64,000 nt of DNA from Yoonia sp. (GTDB taxonomy: Bacteria; Pseudomonadota; Alphaproteobacteria; Rhodobacterales; Rhodobacteraceae). Positions 1-10,035 of the stretch are shown here, piece after piece; position 1 is the stretch's first letter; each line of letters starts with the position of its first letter. A program made the translations under genes and the position numbers. The stretch lies in assembly GCF_017854565.1 (NCBI RefSeq), contig NZ_JAFMHJ010000003.1:62001-126000 (forward strand), written 5' to 3'. The notes under the pieces are model-generated. The model did not search any database. It had not been told where the DNA came from and saw nothing but the letters and a program-made list of their open reading frames with translations.

Positions 1-735
1 CAAGAGCAGCGGCGATCGGCAAATGCCATTGCGACCGTGGACTTATATGCACCCAAGCGCGACCTGACCTACGGCGAACTGCTGACCGTTGATGACGTTC
101 AGCTGATCAAATACGCTAAGGAATTTCTACCAAAAGGGGCCTTTCAAACCCAAGAGGAACTGTTCCCCGCAGGCGTGGAAACTCCGCGTGTTGTTATTCT
201 GCCGATGTCGATCAATGAACCGATCCTGATGACCAAAGTGACCGAACCCGGCGCCAGCCGTGGCTTGACCGCGCTTGTGGAGCCCGGAATGCGCGCCTTT
301 CCGATTGAAGGCCGCGTCGCAACGGGCTTTGGCGTGCTGCGCCCCAACGACCGCATCGACGTCTACTGGACCGGTCGCCTGACGAACGGCAACGAGGTGA
401 CGAACCTTCTGAAGTCCGGGCTGGAAATTATCGCCGTGACCGGCGATCAGGAATTTGCAGGCGGCCCGCAAAGCGTGGTCGTTCAGGTGACCCCGGAAGA
501 AGTGGCCCTGCTGACACAGGCGACCAACAGCGGCGCATTGACGCTTTCACTTGTTGGTGCCGGCGACCTGACCAACGCCGCCCCGATCCAGATCGACAAC
601 CAGCGGATCACCGGAGAGGTAGCAGAGGTCGTGGCCCCTGCCCCGGTCATCGAAGCCGAACCCGAAAGATGCTATCAAACGGTCCGGCGCGGCACAGCGA
701 CCGAAGAGACCGAAGTTGATTGCAGCACGCAGTAA
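1..735 (+). CDS. cpaB: Tad pilus assembly protein CpaB/RcpC (5' end outside window)
   Basis: The reading frame is open from the first base of the window, so the N-terminal signal/membrane segment is missing. About 244 codons remain. What is visible matches the SAF/RcpC region of CpaB: a repeated 'AKRDLTYGEL' type motif after a run ending NAIATVDLYA, then a conserved beta-rich domain containing the phrase GFGVLRPNDRIDVYW. Proteins of this family are periplasmic partners of the CpaC secretin in Flp/Tad pilus biogenesis. The gene is first in a run of Tad genes on the same strand, with cpaC 215 bases downstream. A hairpin follows the stop, so cpaC may be transcribed partly on its own. The C-terminal tail has two cysteines near the end, which I cannot assign a role. 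Confidence 0.9.
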   Translation, partial: QEQRRSANAIATVDLYAPKRDLTYGELLTVDDVQLIKYAKEFLPKGAFQTQEELFPAGVETPRVVILPMSINEPILMTKVTEPGASRGLTALVEPGMRAFPIEGRVATGFGVLRPNDRIDVYWTGRLTNGNEVTNLLKSGLEIIAVTGDQEFAGGPQSVVVQVTPEEVALLTQATNSGALTLSLVGAGDLTNAAPIQIDNQRITGEVAEVVAPAPVIEAEPERCYQTVRRGTATEETEVDCSTQ

Positions 736-767
736 TTTTGCGCCCACTGCCACCCCGAATCAAACAG

Positions 768-790
768 CGCCCGGTTTCCGCCGGGCGTTT
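768..790 (+). terminator. Possible rho-independent terminator after cpaB
   Basis: A 7-bp GC-rich stem (CGCCCGG/CCGGGCG) with a 6-nt loop starts 33 bases after the cpaB stop and is followed by TTTGTGTTTG. The T-run is interrupted, so termination may be partial and could lower transcription of the downstream tad genes. Confidence 0.5.
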
Positions 791-822
791 GTGTTTGTGC
801 GCTCGCAGCAAGAGTGTTGCGC

Positions 823-850
823 GTTGTCCACATACGGTTCGTCGGACAAC
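823..850. promoter_or_regulatory. Inverted repeat upstream of cpaC, possible operator
   Basis: GTTGTCC and GGACAAC form perfect 7-bp arms separated by 14 bases, 100 bases before the cpaC start. No T-run follows, so a protein-binding site is more likely than a terminator. The regulator is unknown. The rest of the 736-949 gap is an AT-richer stretch with no gene. Confidence 0.35.
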
Positions 851-949
851 TCTTTGATTATTGCAATAAATGGGGAACTGACGCATGGTCGAAAAATCAG
901 GGCATCTTAAGACCCAATAACGAGGCGTGATCGGAGAGGCAGGTCACTT

Positions 950-2377
950 ATGAACTATGACAGATTTATCAAAGCCGCACTTACAGGCTTGACGTTGTCG
1001 CTGGTAGCGGCACCGACATTGGCACCGGCAGAAACGTTGCGCGTCTTGCGCGGCGAGGCATCCAGTGCACTTAACGTTCCGATGAACCGGGCCGTCGTCG
1101 TGGAAAGCGATGTTCCGTTTACGGAACTTTCCATCGCAAACCCCGGCATTGCAGACATTTCTTCCCTGTCCGACCGCACGATCTATGTGCTGGGCAAGGA
1201 ACCAGGTCGCACCACACTGACCCTCTTGGGCACAGACGGGCGCCTGATCACCAATGTTGAGGTTCATGTCTCTCCTGATATGGCCGAATTCAAGGAACGC
1301 CTGACGCAGATCCTGCCCGGCGAAAACATCGAAGTGCGCACGGCCAACGACGGCATCGTACTTTCGGGCACAGTCAGCTCAATCGCGCGGCTTGATCGCG
1401 CCATGGAACTGGCGCAGCGTTATGCGCCTGATCGGGTGTCTAACCTGATGAGCGTTGGCGGCACCCAGCAGGTCATGCTGAAAGTGCGGTTTGCCGAAAT
1501 GCAGCGGTCAGTCAGCAAATCGCTGTCATCGTCGCTGGCTTTGTCCGGCACGGCGCTGGACGGCGATCTTGGGATTACGTCAGGCACCAACACAACCGTT
1601 GGCAATGGCGGCATCACCAGTTCCTTGGGTGGCAATGTACCGGGTTTGAACGAAAACAACGGTGCGTTCCTGTTCGGCTTCAACGCAGGCGGCCTCGAAG
1701 TTGGCATTCTGCTCGAAGCACTTGAATCGCGCGGCGTCGTGCGCACTCTGGCAGAGCCAAACCTGACAGCCCTCAGCGGTCAGGAAGCAACGTTTCTTGC
1801 CGGTGGCGAATATCCCGTTCCCGTCAGCAACTCTGATGGTGGCATCTCGGTCGAATACAAACCATTCGGCGTGGAGCTGAACTTTACACCGCGGGTCGTC
1901 GATGGTGACATCATCAATCTTGAGATGATCGCAGCCGTGTCGGCGATTGACCCGTCAAACAGCTTCTCGGCAAATGGCTTTCAGATTGATGCCTTCAGCC
2001 GTCGGGAAACATCGACCACTGTCGAAATGCGTGATGGAGAAAGCTTTGCGATTGCCGGGCTTTTGTCAGACGACTTTGTTGACTTGAACGGTCAGGTGCC
2101 GTGGATCGGCGATGTACCGATCCTCGGTGCGCTGTTCCGCAGTGCTGAATACAGCCGTCGCCAAACCGAACTGGTGATTATCGTGACGCCACATCTGGTC
2201 TCGCCGACCCGTGGCGCAGCACTTTCGCTGCCAACGGATCGCGTACGGCCACCGACCGAGCAGGATTTGTTCCTGTTTGGCCGTGTAGCGGCACAAGATG
2301 CGCCATCACGCGGTGGTGCAGGCGAAGTGGCACGTCAGGACTTTAGCGGGTCCTACGGCTATGTCCTGGATGAATGA
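950..2377 (+). CDS. cpaC: Tad pilus outer-membrane secretin CpaC/RcpA
   Basis: The 475-residue product has a signal peptide (about residues 1-28, ending near APAETL). This is followed by a pilus-type N-terminal secretin domain (about 30-180) and the type II/III secretin core (about 190-420), with the typical phrase VPWIGDVPILGALFRS near residue 385. It should form the multimeric outer-membrane channel through which the Flp/Tad pilus leaves the cell. A GGAGAGG element lies just before the ATG. The length is normal for the family. It is the second gene of the pilus locus, and the next gene begins 15 bases after its stop, suggesting co-translation with the OmpA-type lipoprotein. Confidence 0.93.
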   Translation: MNYDRFIKAALTGLTLSLVAAPTLAPAETLRVLRGEASSALNVPMNRAVVVESDVPFTELSIANPGIADISSLSDRTIYVLGKEPGRTTLTLLGTDGRLITNVEVHVSPDMAEFKERLTQILPGENIEVRTANDGIVLSGTVSSIARLDRAMELAQRYAPDRVSNLMSVGGTQQVMLKVRFAEMQRSVSKSLSSSLALSGTALDGDLGITSGTNTTVGNGGITSSLGGNVPGLNENNGAFLFGFNAGGLEVGILLEALESRGVVRTLAEPNLTALSGQEATFLAGGEYPVPVSNSDGGISVEYKPFGVELNFTPRVVDGDIINLEMIAAVSAIDPSNSFSANGFQIDAFSRRETSTTVEMRDGESFAIAGLLSDDFVDLNGQVPWIGDVPILGALFRSAEYSRRQTELVIIVTPHLVSPTRGAALSLPTDRVRPPTEQDLFLFGRVAAQDAPSRGGAGEVARQDFSGSYGYVLDE

Positions 2378-2392
2378 TTGGAGCGCAGGTCG

Positions 2393-3055
2393 ATGAAATA
2401 CTTTATAACAACGGCAATCGCCGCAATCACACTGGCCGGGTGTACTGCCAAGGACCCGACTTTCTCGTCCTTCTATTCAGAAGCAGGGGCAAAGATCGAT
2501 TCGGGTAGCTTCGGTGATGCCACCATGAACAATATGATGGTTCAGTCCGGACAGCAGGATTACACCATCAATCTGGCGCGCCGTTTCGCGTCAGAGGTGA
2601 ACTCCACCGTGAACTTCGCGTTCAACTCAACTGTCCTGGATGCCGACGCGCAAGCAACACTGTTGCGTCAGGCCGACTGGATCCGTCAGTTCCCCGAAGT
2701 GCGCTTCAAGGTGTTCGGTCACACTGACCTTGTTGGCAGCCAAGCGTACAACCGCCGCCTGGGTCTGTCCCGCGCGCAAGCTGTCGTTGCCTTCTTGTCG
2801 GCACAGGGCATTGACCTCGACCGTCTCGAGGCTGTTGCATCCTTCGGCGAAACACAGCCATTGGTGCCGACGGATGTCCGCGAACGTCGCAACCGGCGCA
2901 CCGTAACCGAGGTGTCTGGGTTTGTTGACAACGAGCCGATGCTTCTGAACGGCAAATACGCCGAGGTGATCTTCCGCGAATATGTCGCCAGCGCAGCACC
3001 GACATCAATGCTGCAGGGCACCACAATCCAAACTGGTGGCGGCAACGGCGGCTAG
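2393..3055 (+). CDS. OmpA-family lipoprotein of the Tad pilus locus
   Basis: The start is set at the ATG giving MKYFITTAIAAITLAGC, a lipoprotein signal with a lipobox ending at Cys17. GGAG lies 9 bases upstream. A TTG 15 bases earlier is in frame but poorly placed. The 220-residue protein carries a C-terminal OmpA/Pal-like peptidoglycan-binding domain (about residues 60-170) with FGHTD, a NRRLGLSRA segment and the arginine-rich RERRNRR segment that usually contacts diaminopimelate. Placement between cpaC and cpaE suggests it anchors the secretin to peptidoglycan or helps it insert, much as pilotins do. This role is inferred from context. Confidence 0.82.
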   Translation: MKYFITTAIAAITLAGCTAKDPTFSSFYSEAGAKIDSGSFGDATMNNMMVQSGQQDYTINLARRFASEVNSTVNFAFNSTVLDADAQATLLRQADWIRQFPEVRFKVFGHTDLVGSQAYNRRLGLSRAQAVVAFLSAQGIDLDRLEAVASFGETQPLVPTDVRERRNRRTVTEVSGFVDNEPMLLNGKYAEVIFREYVASAAPTSMLQGTTIQTGGGNGG

Positions 3056-3068
3056 TCAATAACAAATT

Positions 3069-3098
3069 GTTCACGCCAAGTGTCAGCCTGGCGTGAAC
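3069..3098 (+). terminator. Long perfect hairpin after the OmpA-type lipoprotein gene
   Basis: GTTCACGCCA and TGGCGTGAAC form perfect 10-bp arms around a 10-nt loop, 14 bases past the stop codon. Only a short TTTT occurs about 12 bases later, so it may be a weak terminator, an mRNA-stabilising hairpin or a processing site separating cpaBC-lipoprotein from cpaE-F-tadBCD expression. Confidence 0.5.
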
Positions 3099-3240
3099 AC
3101 TCCCTGATTTTCCCCAAGATCGTCGCAATATATCGCACAATTACGATCTTTTGGTCCAAATCTCGACATGATTGTCGCCAATACTCCCATTGATAAAGCA
3201 TGCGCTGCCGTGTGGCAGAGGACGTAGCGACCGACGGTTG

Positions 3241-3261
3241 ATGGTCGATCATATGGACCAT
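3241..3261. promoter_or_regulatory. Inverted repeat upstream of cpaE
   Basis: ATGGTC-N9-GACCAT lies 40 bases upstream of the cpaE start, within a 245-base gap (3056-3300) that has no gene. The gap is AT-rich for this genome around 3125-3200 and could hold a promoter for the second half of the tad locus. The regulator is unknown. Confidence 0.3.
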
Positions 3262-3300
3262 ACAAAGGCGCTGATGCCCAACTGATGAGGACGTTAGACT

Positions 3301-4545
3301 ATGAGTACGAGCCCGGTCGTGCAGCACGACCCACCACAAATCGTTGCATGTACGATCAGTCGTGACGTCCAGATATTCGATCTGCTGATTGAAGACATGG
3401 AGACAGCACTGGGTGATTCCTGGGGCGACCTCAGCTTTGACGATGCAGTCGCGTTCCTTAGCCAACCCGAAGCAGGCGGTCTGCAATTTGTTACCATCGC
3501 CATGGATTCCCACGACGAGGACAACCTCGAATTAGTTTCCGAGGTGATCAGCGTCGCCAAGGCGGCGGGCATCAAGGTGATCTTGATCGCAGAAGACGTC
3601 AGCCCGACCGCATTGCACCAGTTGCTGCGGCAGGGCGGCGATGAATTTGTCCCCTACCCCCTTCCCGAAAACGAGCTTGCCCGCGCGATTGAACGGGTGC
3701 TCACCGCAGAACCGACGGCCCCGGCCCAAACAGGCGCGACCAAGTTCAAGGCAACGGGCGACAGGTCCGGCGTCGTGATCCCCATTCATGGTCTGGCCGG
3801 CGGAACCGGCGCCACGATGTTGGCGGTCAACCTTGCCTGGGAACTGGCCAATATCGACCCCGGCAATCCACCGCGGGTTTGCCTGCTTGATCTGGATTTC
3901 CAATTCGGCACCGCATCAACCTATCTTGACCTGCCCCGCCGCGAGGCCGTTCTCGAGATGCTGACCGATACCGTGGCGATGGACAGCGACAGCTTCATGC
4001 AAGCGCTTTTGCCCTACGAGCAGAAGCTGCATGTGCTGACATCACCGACCGACATGATCCCGCTTGATATGATCACCTCCGATGACATCCGCCGGCTCAT
4101 CGAAATGGCGCGTGTCAACTTTGACTATGTCGTTGTGGATATGCCAACCACGATGGTGGAATGGTCGCAGACGGTTCTGGAAGCCGCGCATGTCTATTTT
4201 GCGATGATTGAACTCGATATGCGCTCGGCGCAGAATACCCTGCGGATCAAACGCGCCCTGCAATCCGAAGACTTGCCGTTCGAAAAAATTCGCTTCGTGT
4301 TGAACCGTGCGCCCGGCTTTACCGACCTGAATGGAAAGGGCCGGGTAAAACGCCTTTCAGAAAGCTTGGGCATTTCGGTCGAAGTCCAGCTGCCCGATGG
4401 CGGCAAACCTGTTGCGCAAAGTGGTGACCATGGCATCCCAATGGCTGTCGGAATTCCGAAAAACCCGTTGCGCAAAGAGATACTGAAACTTGCGAAATCT
4501 GTGCATGACGTCAATCAGGCGGATGCAACTGAAGCCAGAGCTTAG
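3301..4545 (+). CDS. cpaE: Tad pilus localisation/assembly ATPase-like protein CpaE/TadZ
   Basis: This 414-residue protein has an atypical receiver-like N-terminal domain (about 12-135) and a ParA/MinD-like domain (about 155-400). The expected KGGxGKT P-loop reads HGLAGGTGATMLAVNLAW, so both the signature and catalytic lysines are absent. The later LLDLDFQFGT segment (Walker A' type) is kept. TadZ/CpaE proteins often show such degenerate loops and act in placing the pilus machine at a cell pole rather than as strong ATPases. The start follows a GAGG at about 11 bases. cpaF begins 11 bases after the stop. Confidence 0.9.
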   Translation: MSTSPVVQHDPPQIVACTISRDVQIFDLLIEDMETALGDSWGDLSFDDAVAFLSQPEAGGLQFVTIAMDSHDEDNLELVSEVISVAKAAGIKVILIAEDVSPTALHQLLRQGGDEFVPYPLPENELARAIERVLTAEPTAPAQTGATKFKATGDRSGVVIPIHGLAGGTGATMLAVNLAWELANIDPGNPPRVCLLDLDFQFGTASTYLDLPRREAVLEMLTDTVAMDSDSFMQALLPYEQKLHVLTSPTDMIPLDMITSDDIRRLIEMARVNFDYVVVDMPTTMVEWSQTVLEAAHVYFAMIELDMRSAQNTLRIKRALQSEDLPFEKIRFVLNRAPGFTDLNGKGRVKRLSESLGISVEVQLPDGGKPVAQSGDHGIPMAVGIPKNPLRKEILKLAKSVHDVNQADATEARA

Positions 4546-4556
4546 GAGGCCAGGCC

Positions 4557-6014
<1,458 letters not shown>

Positions 6015-6019
6015 ACCCA

Positions 6020-6985
6020 ATGATTTCTGCTGAACCAATCATCTACATCGTGATTTTCATCGCTGTGCTAGCGCTCGTTCAGGGTGCCTATCTGGTGATC
6101 TTCGGCAAATCCATCAGCATGGACGGCAAGGTGAACCGCCGGCTTGAGATGCTTGATAAGGGCGGCAATCGCGAACAGGTGCTCGACCAACTCCGCAAGG
6201 AGATGACCCAGCACATGAAATCACAAAGCATCCCGATCTACTCGATGCTGGCGACAAAGGCACAAAAGGCGAATATTGCCTTCACGCCGATGCAACTGAT
6301 CCTGATGATGATCGTTCTCAGCTTCGTCGCGTTTTTGTTGCTGACCGTCATGACCGATGTCGGCGTCCCCGTCCGGGCCTTGGTTGCGGTGCTGATGGGG
6401 GTTGGCGGGATCTATACGTGGATCAGCAACAAAGCCAACAAAAGAACAAGGATGATTGGCGAACAATTGCCCGAGGCCGTTGAATTGATGGTCCGGTCAC
6501 TGCGCGTCGGGCATCCATTCTCCTCGGCTGTCGCCATCGTGGCCCGCGAAGTTCCCGATCCTCTGGGAACAGAAATGGGCATGATCTCGGACGAGACGGC
6601 CTACGGTCGCGATATGGGCGAGACGCTCAAGGCGATGGCAGAGCGACTCGACAGTCAGGATATGCGGTTTCTGGCCGTTGCGGTGACAATCCAGCAGACA
6701 TCCGGTGGTAATCTGGCTGAAATTCTGGATGGTCTGGCCAAGGTTATTCGGGCGCGTTTTCGCCTGTTTCGCCGCGTGAGCGCTATCACCGCCGAAGCGA
6801 AATGGTCCGGCAAACTGCTGTCCGGTTTCCCGATCCTGGCTTTGATCGGGATCAATCTGGTGCAACCAAACTACTTTGACGAGGTGATGAAAAGCCCACT
6901 TTTCGTGCCGGCCTGTCTGATCGTCGCAGCCTTTCTCATTCTGAACCTCATCGTTATGCGGTCCCTCGTGAACATCAAGGTCTGA
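6020..6985 (+). CDS. tadB: Tad inner-membrane platform protein TadB
   Basis: The product is 321 residues with an N-terminal membrane helix (about 5-27), a pair of helices around 90-135, a cytoplasmic type II secretion F domain (about 155-285, including EAVELMVRSLRVGHPF and TSGGNLAEILDGL) and C-terminal helices near 270-315. TadB and TadC form the inner-membrane platform on which CpaF acts. The start is 5 bases after the cpaF stop and the gene ends 4 bases before tadC, so the genes are read as one operon. Confidence 0.93.
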   Translation: MISAEPIIYIVIFIAVLALVQGAYLVIFGKSISMDGKVNRRLEMLDKGGNREQVLDQLRKEMTQHMKSQSIPIYSMLATKAQKANIAFTPMQLILMMIVLSFVAFLLLTVMTDVGVPVRALVAVLMGVGGIYTWISNKANKRTRMIGEQLPEAVELMVRSLRVGHPFSSAVAIVAREVPDPLGTEMGMISDETAYGRDMGETLKAMAERLDSQDMRFLAVAVTIQQTSGGNLAEILDGLAKVIRARFRLFRRVSAITAEAKWSGKLLSGFPILALIGINLVQPNYFDEVMKSPLFVPACLIVAAFLILNLIVMRSLVNIKV

Positions 6986-6989
6986 AGAT

Positions 6990-7967
6990 ATGACATTTGA
7001 AGCCCTCAAGACCATCATCACCGATAACCTTGGCCCTTTCGGACCATTGATGGTTGTCGGTCTGCTCGGGGTATTTATGATCCTGATCACCCTGCCCGTC
7101 CTGCTCAAGCGCGAGGTTGATCCGCTGGACAAGCTCAAGGCAAGCAGCCGGCAGACCACGGCAAAAGCCGCCAAGGGTGAAAAACTGCGTGCGGCGTCCA
7201 GCAAGGACAAGCTGAAAAAATACTCCAATTTTCTGGAACCCCAGAACGCCGAAGAATATTCGGCTGTCAAACTCAAGCTGTTGCAAGCGGGTTATCGGGG
7301 CAAGAATGCGGTCCGTATCTACCACTTTCTGCAATTTTCCCTTGGCATCTTCGGTCTGGTTGGCGGCGGCGCGTTTGCCCTGTTCAAGATGACACAGGGC
7401 GACATCGGCACCCAGGAATTGGCGATGACCGTCATGATACCGGGTGGCATCGGTTATGTCCTGCCCAAATACTGGGTCACCCGCCGTCAGGCCATGCGCA
7501 AAGAGGCCATTATAAACGGCTTCCCCGACAGCCTTGATTTGATGCTTGTCTGCGTCGAAGCCGGTCAATCCATGGATCAATCCATCATGCGTGTGGCCCG
7601 CGAACTCAAGGCTGGCTTTCCCGAACTCGCAGAAGAGTTTGAAACGGTGAGCCAGGAAGTAAAAGCAGGCAAGGACAAGAACTCCGTTCTCAAGGACATG
7701 TCAGAACGCGCTGGCGTACAGGACATTTCAAGTTTCGTGACCGTGCTGGTACAATCCCAACAGTTTGGTACGTCCATTGCGGATGCCCTGCGGGTCTATG
7801 CGTCGGAGATGCGCGATAAACGCGTCATGCGCGCCGAAGAAGCAGCCAACAAACTGCCGACCAAAATGACATTGGCGACGATGATGTTAACATTGCCGCC
7901 GTTGATGGCCATCCTGATCGGCCCATCCATCTACTCCATCATGTCCAATCTCGCTGGGGCCAGTTAA
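6990..7967 (+). CDS. tadC: Tad inner-membrane platform protein TadC
   Basis: This 325-residue paralogue and partner of TadB also has the type II secretion F domain, here at about 175-310, with the typical NGFPDSLDLMLVCVEAGQS and LPTKMTLATMMLTLPP segments. An N-terminal helix spans about 18-38 and another pair about 105-150. A basic linker (about 45-75) separates them. It sits directly after tadB, with a TPR lipoprotein gene starting 4 bases later. The function is inner-membrane scaffold of the Flp pilus machine, by family. Confidence 0.93.
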   Translation: MTFEALKTIITDNLGPFGPLMVVGLLGVFMILITLPVLLKREVDPLDKLKASSRQTTAKAAKGEKLRAASSKDKLKKYSNFLEPQNAEEYSAVKLKLLQAGYRGKNAVRIYHFLQFSLGIFGLVGGGAFALFKMTQGDIGTQELAMTVMIPGGIGYVLPKYWVTRRQAMRKEAIINGFPDSLDLMLVCVEAGQSMDQSIMRVARELKAGFPELAEEFETVSQEVKAGKDKNSVLKDMSERAGVQDISSFVTVLVQSQQFGTSIADALRVYASEMRDKRVMRAEEAANKLPTKMTLATMMLTLPPLMAILIGPSIYSIMSNLAGAS

Positions 7968-7971
7968 GACA

Positions 7972-8532
7972 ATGTACCGCAAGCGGGCGTTTTACGGCCT
8001 GATCCTCGTCATCTTGACCGCCTGTTCTTCAGGCGGTTTTGATCGTTCCAAGGACGAGGTCTTTGCGCCGGGCATTGCCGGCAAGTCAGATATTGACGGG
8101 TTGATCATCGGTCACAGACTGATGGGCGCCGGTGAATACGAACTCGCGCTCAAGGCCTATACCCGTGCGGCGGCCCAACAGGGTTTGAATGTCGATACGC
8201 TTTCGGCCATCGGCTCAGCGAACCTCCAGTTGGGGCGGCTGGGTCAGGCGGAACGCTGGTTGCGCCGGGCCACCGAAGAAGACCCCGATTTCCCCCCTGC
8301 ATGGAACAATCTTGGCGTGATTTTGATGGAAAAAGGCGAGATTTCGGAAGCAAGCGAGGTGTTCCGCCGCGCATTTGCCGCAGACAACGGGAATTCCGAT
8401 GAAATCCGCGACAATTTACGCTTAGCACTCGCAAATTTGGAAAATCCGGGCGATAATGTGCTAGACGAAAATCAGAACTACAATCTGATCCGTCGGGGTA
8501 CAGGCGACTTTGTTCTCCTGACGGCATTGTAA
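7972..8532 (+). CDS. tadD: TadD-like TPR lipoprotein
   Basis: The 186-residue product begins with a lipoprotein signal whose lipobox ends LTAC (Cys18) and carries about three tetratricopeptide repeats between residues 45 and 160 (for example AWNNLGVILMEKGEISEASE). TadD proteins are outer-membrane-linked pilotin-like factors needed for secretin assembly or stability in Tad systems. The start is 4 bases after tadC. A second TPR lipoprotein follows, so this locus has two TadD-type proteins. Which one is the functional TadD cannot be decided from sequence. Confidence 0.82.
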   Translation: MYRKRAFYGLILVILTACSSGGFDRSKDEVFAPGIAGKSDIDGLIIGHRLMGAGEYELALKAYTRAAAQQGLNVDTLSAIGSANLQLGRLGQAERWLRRATEEDPDFPPAWNNLGVILMEKGEISEASEVFRRAFAADNGNSDEIRDNLRLALANLENPGDNVLDENQNYNLIRRGTGDFVLLTAL

Positions 8533-8560
8533 GGCAAGAGCAGCAAAAGGACGCAGCAAC

Positions 8561-9415
8561 ATGCGCCATCCAATCTTCTTGACGCTATGCGCGGCGGCGA
8601 TAAGCCTGTCCGCTTGTGGAAAATCCGGTGATGCAGAGGTCGAGCGGGCCCTGCAGGACCTGAACGTCGTCGATGAAACCAACCTTAACGATGTCATGTT
8701 GACAGTTGGCGACCCAGACGAAGCCGTCAGCTATTTCGCCAAGGCCAATGCGAATGATCCCGGTCGGATTGATCTGCAACGCGGCCTTGCGAAATCACTG
8801 GTCCGTGCGCGTCGCAATGCAGATGCGATAGGCGCATGGGAGGCCGTCGTCGCCCATCCAGAGGCTGAAAGCATTGACCGGGTCGATCTGGCAGACGCCA
8901 TGGTGCGCAACAATCGCTGGGATGACGCTGCCGCGACCCTCAACACCGTGCCACCCACATACGAGACATTCAAACGCTACCGCCTCGAGGCGATGGTCGC
9001 CGACAGCAAACAGCAGTGGGACAAGGCGGACAGCTTTTATGAAACCGCCGTCGGCCTCACGACACGGCCTGCCACGGTCTATAACAACTGGGGTTTTTCC
9101 AAGCTGACGCGCGGCGATTATCAGGCCGCCGAGCGGTTGTTTGTTGACGCATTGCGGTTCAACAGCGGCATGTTCACCGCGAAGAACAATCTGGTTCTGG
9201 CCCGCGGCGCGCAACGCAACTACACGCTGCCTGTCGTGCCAATGACTCAGGTGGAACGCGCGCAACTGCTGCACACGATGGCCCTAGCCGCGATCAAGCA
9301 AAATGACGTCACCATCGGAAAATCGCTGCTGAACGAAGCGATCGAAACCCATCCACAGTATTTCCCCGAAGCCGTGCGCGCGCTTCAGGCGCTTGAAAAC
9401 AACGTGACGAACTAA
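8561..9415 (+). CDS. Second TPR-repeat lipoprotein of the Tad locus
   Basis: This 284-residue protein has a lipobox (SLSAC, Cys19) and TPR-like helical repeats over about residues 50-270, including a PATVYNNWGFSKLTRGDYQAAE repeat core. Like the preceding gene it is probably a periplasmic-facing lipoprotein that assists secretin or pilus assembly. A paired arrangement of two TPR lipoproteins is common in tad loci of this bacterial group. The final codons run to 5 bases before the prepilin peptidase start. Confidence 0.78.
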   Translation: MRHPIFLTLCAAAISLSACGKSGDAEVERALQDLNVVDETNLNDVMLTVGDPDEAVSYFAKANANDPGRIDLQRGLAKSLVRARRNADAIGAWEAVVAHPEAESIDRVDLADAMVRNNRWDDAAATLNTVPPTYETFKRYRLEAMVADSKQQWDKADSFYETAVGLTTRPATVYNNWGFSKLTRGDYQAAERLFVDALRFNSGMFTAKNNLVLARGAQRNYTLPVVPMTQVERAQLLHTMALAAIKQNDVTIGKSLLNEAIETHPQYFPEAVRALQALENNVTN

Positions 9416-9420
9416 GGTTG

Positions 9421-9912
9421 ATGGGATTGACAGCACAAGCGGCTTTCTGGTTTCTGCCTGCGGTCATTCCCATCGCCATCTACGTCTCGTGGAGCGATAT
9501 GAGCGCGATGAAGATCCCCAACAAGGCGGTCTATGCGCTGGTCATCAGCTATGCCGTTTTGGGCCTGATCGCCTTGCCAGTTCAAACCTACCTTTGGCAA
9601 TGGTCGCACCTGATTGTCATGCTGGTTGTCGGTATTTTACTGAATGCCGCACGCGTGATGGGCGCGGGCGATGCCAAATTCATCGCAGCTGCGGCGCCAA
9701 TGTTCGCACTGTCGGACCTGCGGTTCGTCCTGATCTTGTTTGCGGCATGTCTGCTGGGTGGGTTCGCGACGCATCGACTGGCCAGATACACGCCGCTGCA
9801 CAAGGCCGTGCCTGACTGGGACAGCTGGAAAACCGGCAAGCGATTTCCAATGGGGTTCCCGCTCAGCATGACATTGGTCTTCTATCTGGTTTTGGTCGCA
9901 GTCTACCGCTAG
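9421..9912 (+). CDS. cpaA: Flp prepilin peptidase CpaA/TadV
   Basis: A short (163-residue) A24-family aspartic prepilin peptidase with about five or six membrane helices. The two catalytic aspartates are visible: one in SWSDMSAMKIPN (about residue 26) and one in the GxGD motif GAGDAKFIAA (about residue 83). It cleaves the leader of Flp pilin and TadE/F-type pseudopilins at the inner membrane. ATG is preferred over an adjacent in-frame TTG three bases upstream. It lacks the methyltransferase domain of PilD, which is normal for TadV. It is the last gene of the tad run, and its substrates are not encoded in the window. Confidence 0.9.
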   Translation: MGLTAQAAFWFLPAVIPIAIYVSWSDMSAMKIPNKAVYALVISYAVLGLIALPVQTYLWQWSHLIVMLVVGILLNAARVMGAGDAKFIAAAAPMFALSDLRFVLILFAACLLGGFATHRLARYTPLHKAVPDWDSWKTGKRFPMGFPLSMTLVFYLVLVAVYR

Positions 9913-9989
9913 ATCGTTTGATAATGCCTTGGACTGGGACATCTTTGTTCACTATTTCGCCATAATAGGCTGCAATGTATCGTTAACAA

Positions 9990-10005
9990 CGCGAACTGTT
10001 TCGCG
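9990..10005 (+). terminator. Likely terminator of the tad operon
   Basis: CGCGAA-CTGT-TTCGCG hairpin followed by AATTTTT, 78 bases after the prepilin peptidase stop and 31 bases before the next start. The stem is short (6 bp), so read-through into the AAA ATPase gene is possible. Confidence 0.5.
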
Positions 10006-10035
10006 AATTTTTGGTGTCGATAGGGGCGGATCGAA

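Noticed and set aside
907-921. CtrA-like TTAA-N7-TAAC upstream of cpaC
   Set aside because: Only one half-site fits the TTAA-N7-TTAA consensus, too weak to call.
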